This document shows positions 41,123-42,263 of a stretch of 42,263 nt of DNA, piece by piece. This stretch comes from Paraphysomonas bandaiensis (Eukaryota; Chrysophyceae). The notes under the pieces were generated by a model that saw only the letters and a program-made list of their open reading frames with translations, had not been told where the DNA came from and searched no databases. The DNA lies in the NCBI GenBank assembly GCA_965644295.1, contig CBFFRP010000225.1, positions 1 to 42,263 of the forward strand, written 5' to 3'. The first letter of the stretch is position 1, and every line of letters starts with the position of its first letter. A program made the translations under genes and the position numbers.

Positions 41123-42263
41123 GAGGTATAACACCGGGTGCAGCCACTATATATGAATAATAAGGAAATGTAAGAAAGAAGAAAGGAAAAGAAGAAGAGG
41201 AATATGTTTGTTATTAAGCCTTACAACAGCTCAGGCACCCCCAAGCTCTTATAATTAGACACCTCTAACTACGTGTTAAGGTGTAAGGCACTCTAACATA
41301 AATCTGAACAGCAAGCAGAACACAAAACAACTCACAAAGAACCACTCATGTTCTACAAGCTATCTAGAAACACACAATAACATCTAGAACAATATTCTAC
41401 AAAAGATTGTACAAGATTTGGTTGATTATGTGGACATATCAGTTTTCTGGAACACTCCCGTAGAATGCTATGAAGACCAACTCCAACCAACAGAGTCTCC
41501 AGCACACCAAAATGAGAATATTGTCCAATCATATCCTTGTACTCAACAATATACCATCACTGTACTATAGACCATATACAAATATACAACAGCACAATAC
41601 TGTATACTCAGAATCATATACAGCATTATACAATCGTATATACAGAGGAGTACAAGGTCATATACATCCCGCATACCCGAGTAGCATCCAGGAGTATACA
41701 GCAAATACAGTAAATACAGCATACGATAAAAACAACAGTTGAGAAGAGACTGAAGAGGATGATGCTCTTAACGCTCATTGTAGATACATGCCAACGCTCC
41801 ATAACCAGTAAGAGATAGACGATGACACTTGGCACCCTAGTCAAGTCCATAATGACAGACGTCTGACGCAAGTCACGGCTCCAAACATCATGAACACGAG
41901 AAGTTAGAGTCCACTGCGCTCCACAGGAATATGAAGACCACACAGAGAGTACCAATGGCCTCATGACAAGATGAATGGACCCTCAGGTGATACAATGTGT
42001 ACATATACCATACATACGTCATATTCATGTCATGTATACATGCAGATCGTGCTTATGACAAGACTTGGATCTTATACAAGCACATGTACTATATGCCATA
42101 CAGTATGCAAGGTGTTAAGAGTGTGATGATGGATATAGATAGTAATACACATACATATAGAGATATCGGAAGGTATAGATGAATGTTAATGCACTATATT
42201 GATATCTAATTCCCTCTATCTGCAGCTAGAGAAGAATTAATACCAACACAGCATAGAGATATA
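41123..42263 (-). repeat. 1421-bp LTR, copy 3 (5' LTR of the minus-strand element, cut by window end)
   Basis: Direct repeat of copy 2 from GAGGTATAACACC onward for at least 1141 bp, apparently without change. By comparison with copy 2 it should end at about 42543. On the minus strand it is upstream of the coiled-coil ORF. Confidence 0.9.

Noticed and set aside
37248-42182. ORFs of 61, 72, 90 and 112 codons that occur two or three times
   Set aside because: They recur only because the whole 1421-bp LTR recurs. They overlap on both strands and show no domain.
1-42263. CRISPR array, tRNA or rRNA genes
   Set aside because: No regularly spaced repeats with unique spacers and no recognisable tRNA arm or rRNA sequence on either strand.

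Overview
This is eukaryotic nuclear DNA. The genes are split by short GT-AG introns of 45-193 nt. They encode Golgi and metabolic proteins known from animals and their unicellular relatives: a SLC35B2-type PAPS transporter, a bifunctional PFK-2/FBPase-2, and a Wntless/TMEM181-like 7TM protein. Most of the remaining DNA is transposon. My best guess is a TE-rich unicellular holozoan or another protist, but the sequence alone does not settle the lineage.

Layout. 1-4440: decayed Ty3/gypsy retrotransposon (protease, RT, RNase H, integrase, then polypurine tract and start of the 3' LTR). 4990-5190: small inverted-repeat element. 5766-10265: broken, partly duplicated copies of a non-LTR (LINE-like) element that share a structured 3' tail. 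10488-15256: two divergent host genes with a 515-bp shared upstream region, an SGNH/PC-esterase-like membrane protein (minus, 3 exons) and PFKFB (plus, 10 exons). 15607-19686: two hAT-type elements, each with CAGGG ends and an exact 8-bp target duplication; the first contains a nested LINE with a 14-bp target duplication. 20313-24227: a 9-exon, 1158-residue gene (minus) whose exons join in frame and fuse a luminal/7TM Wntless-like module to a class 3 lipase domain. 24389-26936: a 106-bp sequence in two inverted copies around a Mutator-like (MULE) gene that seems to lack its transposase core. 27571-28671: intronless PAPS transporter. 28876-31559: hAT remnant and AT-rich spacer with a tandem duplication. 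31560-34119: an almost perfect 1029-bp inverted repeat with a 502-bp centre. 34208-35575: a possible orphan exon and a LINE fragment. 35728-37128: 3' end of a Ty1/copia element, interrupted by LTRs. 37129-42263: three apparently identical copies of a 1421-bp LTR, two of them head-on 19 bp apart, with a small coiled-coil ORF in the internal region of a non-autonomous LTR element.

The four host genes form no operon. Three of them (SGNH esterase, 7TM-lipase, PAPS transporter) act in or on secretory membranes, while PFKFB is cytosolic. The most unusual host gene is the 7TM-lipase fusion. The most unusual DNA structures are the two large inverted repeats and the LINE family with a hairpin-containing 3' tail that is not poly(A).
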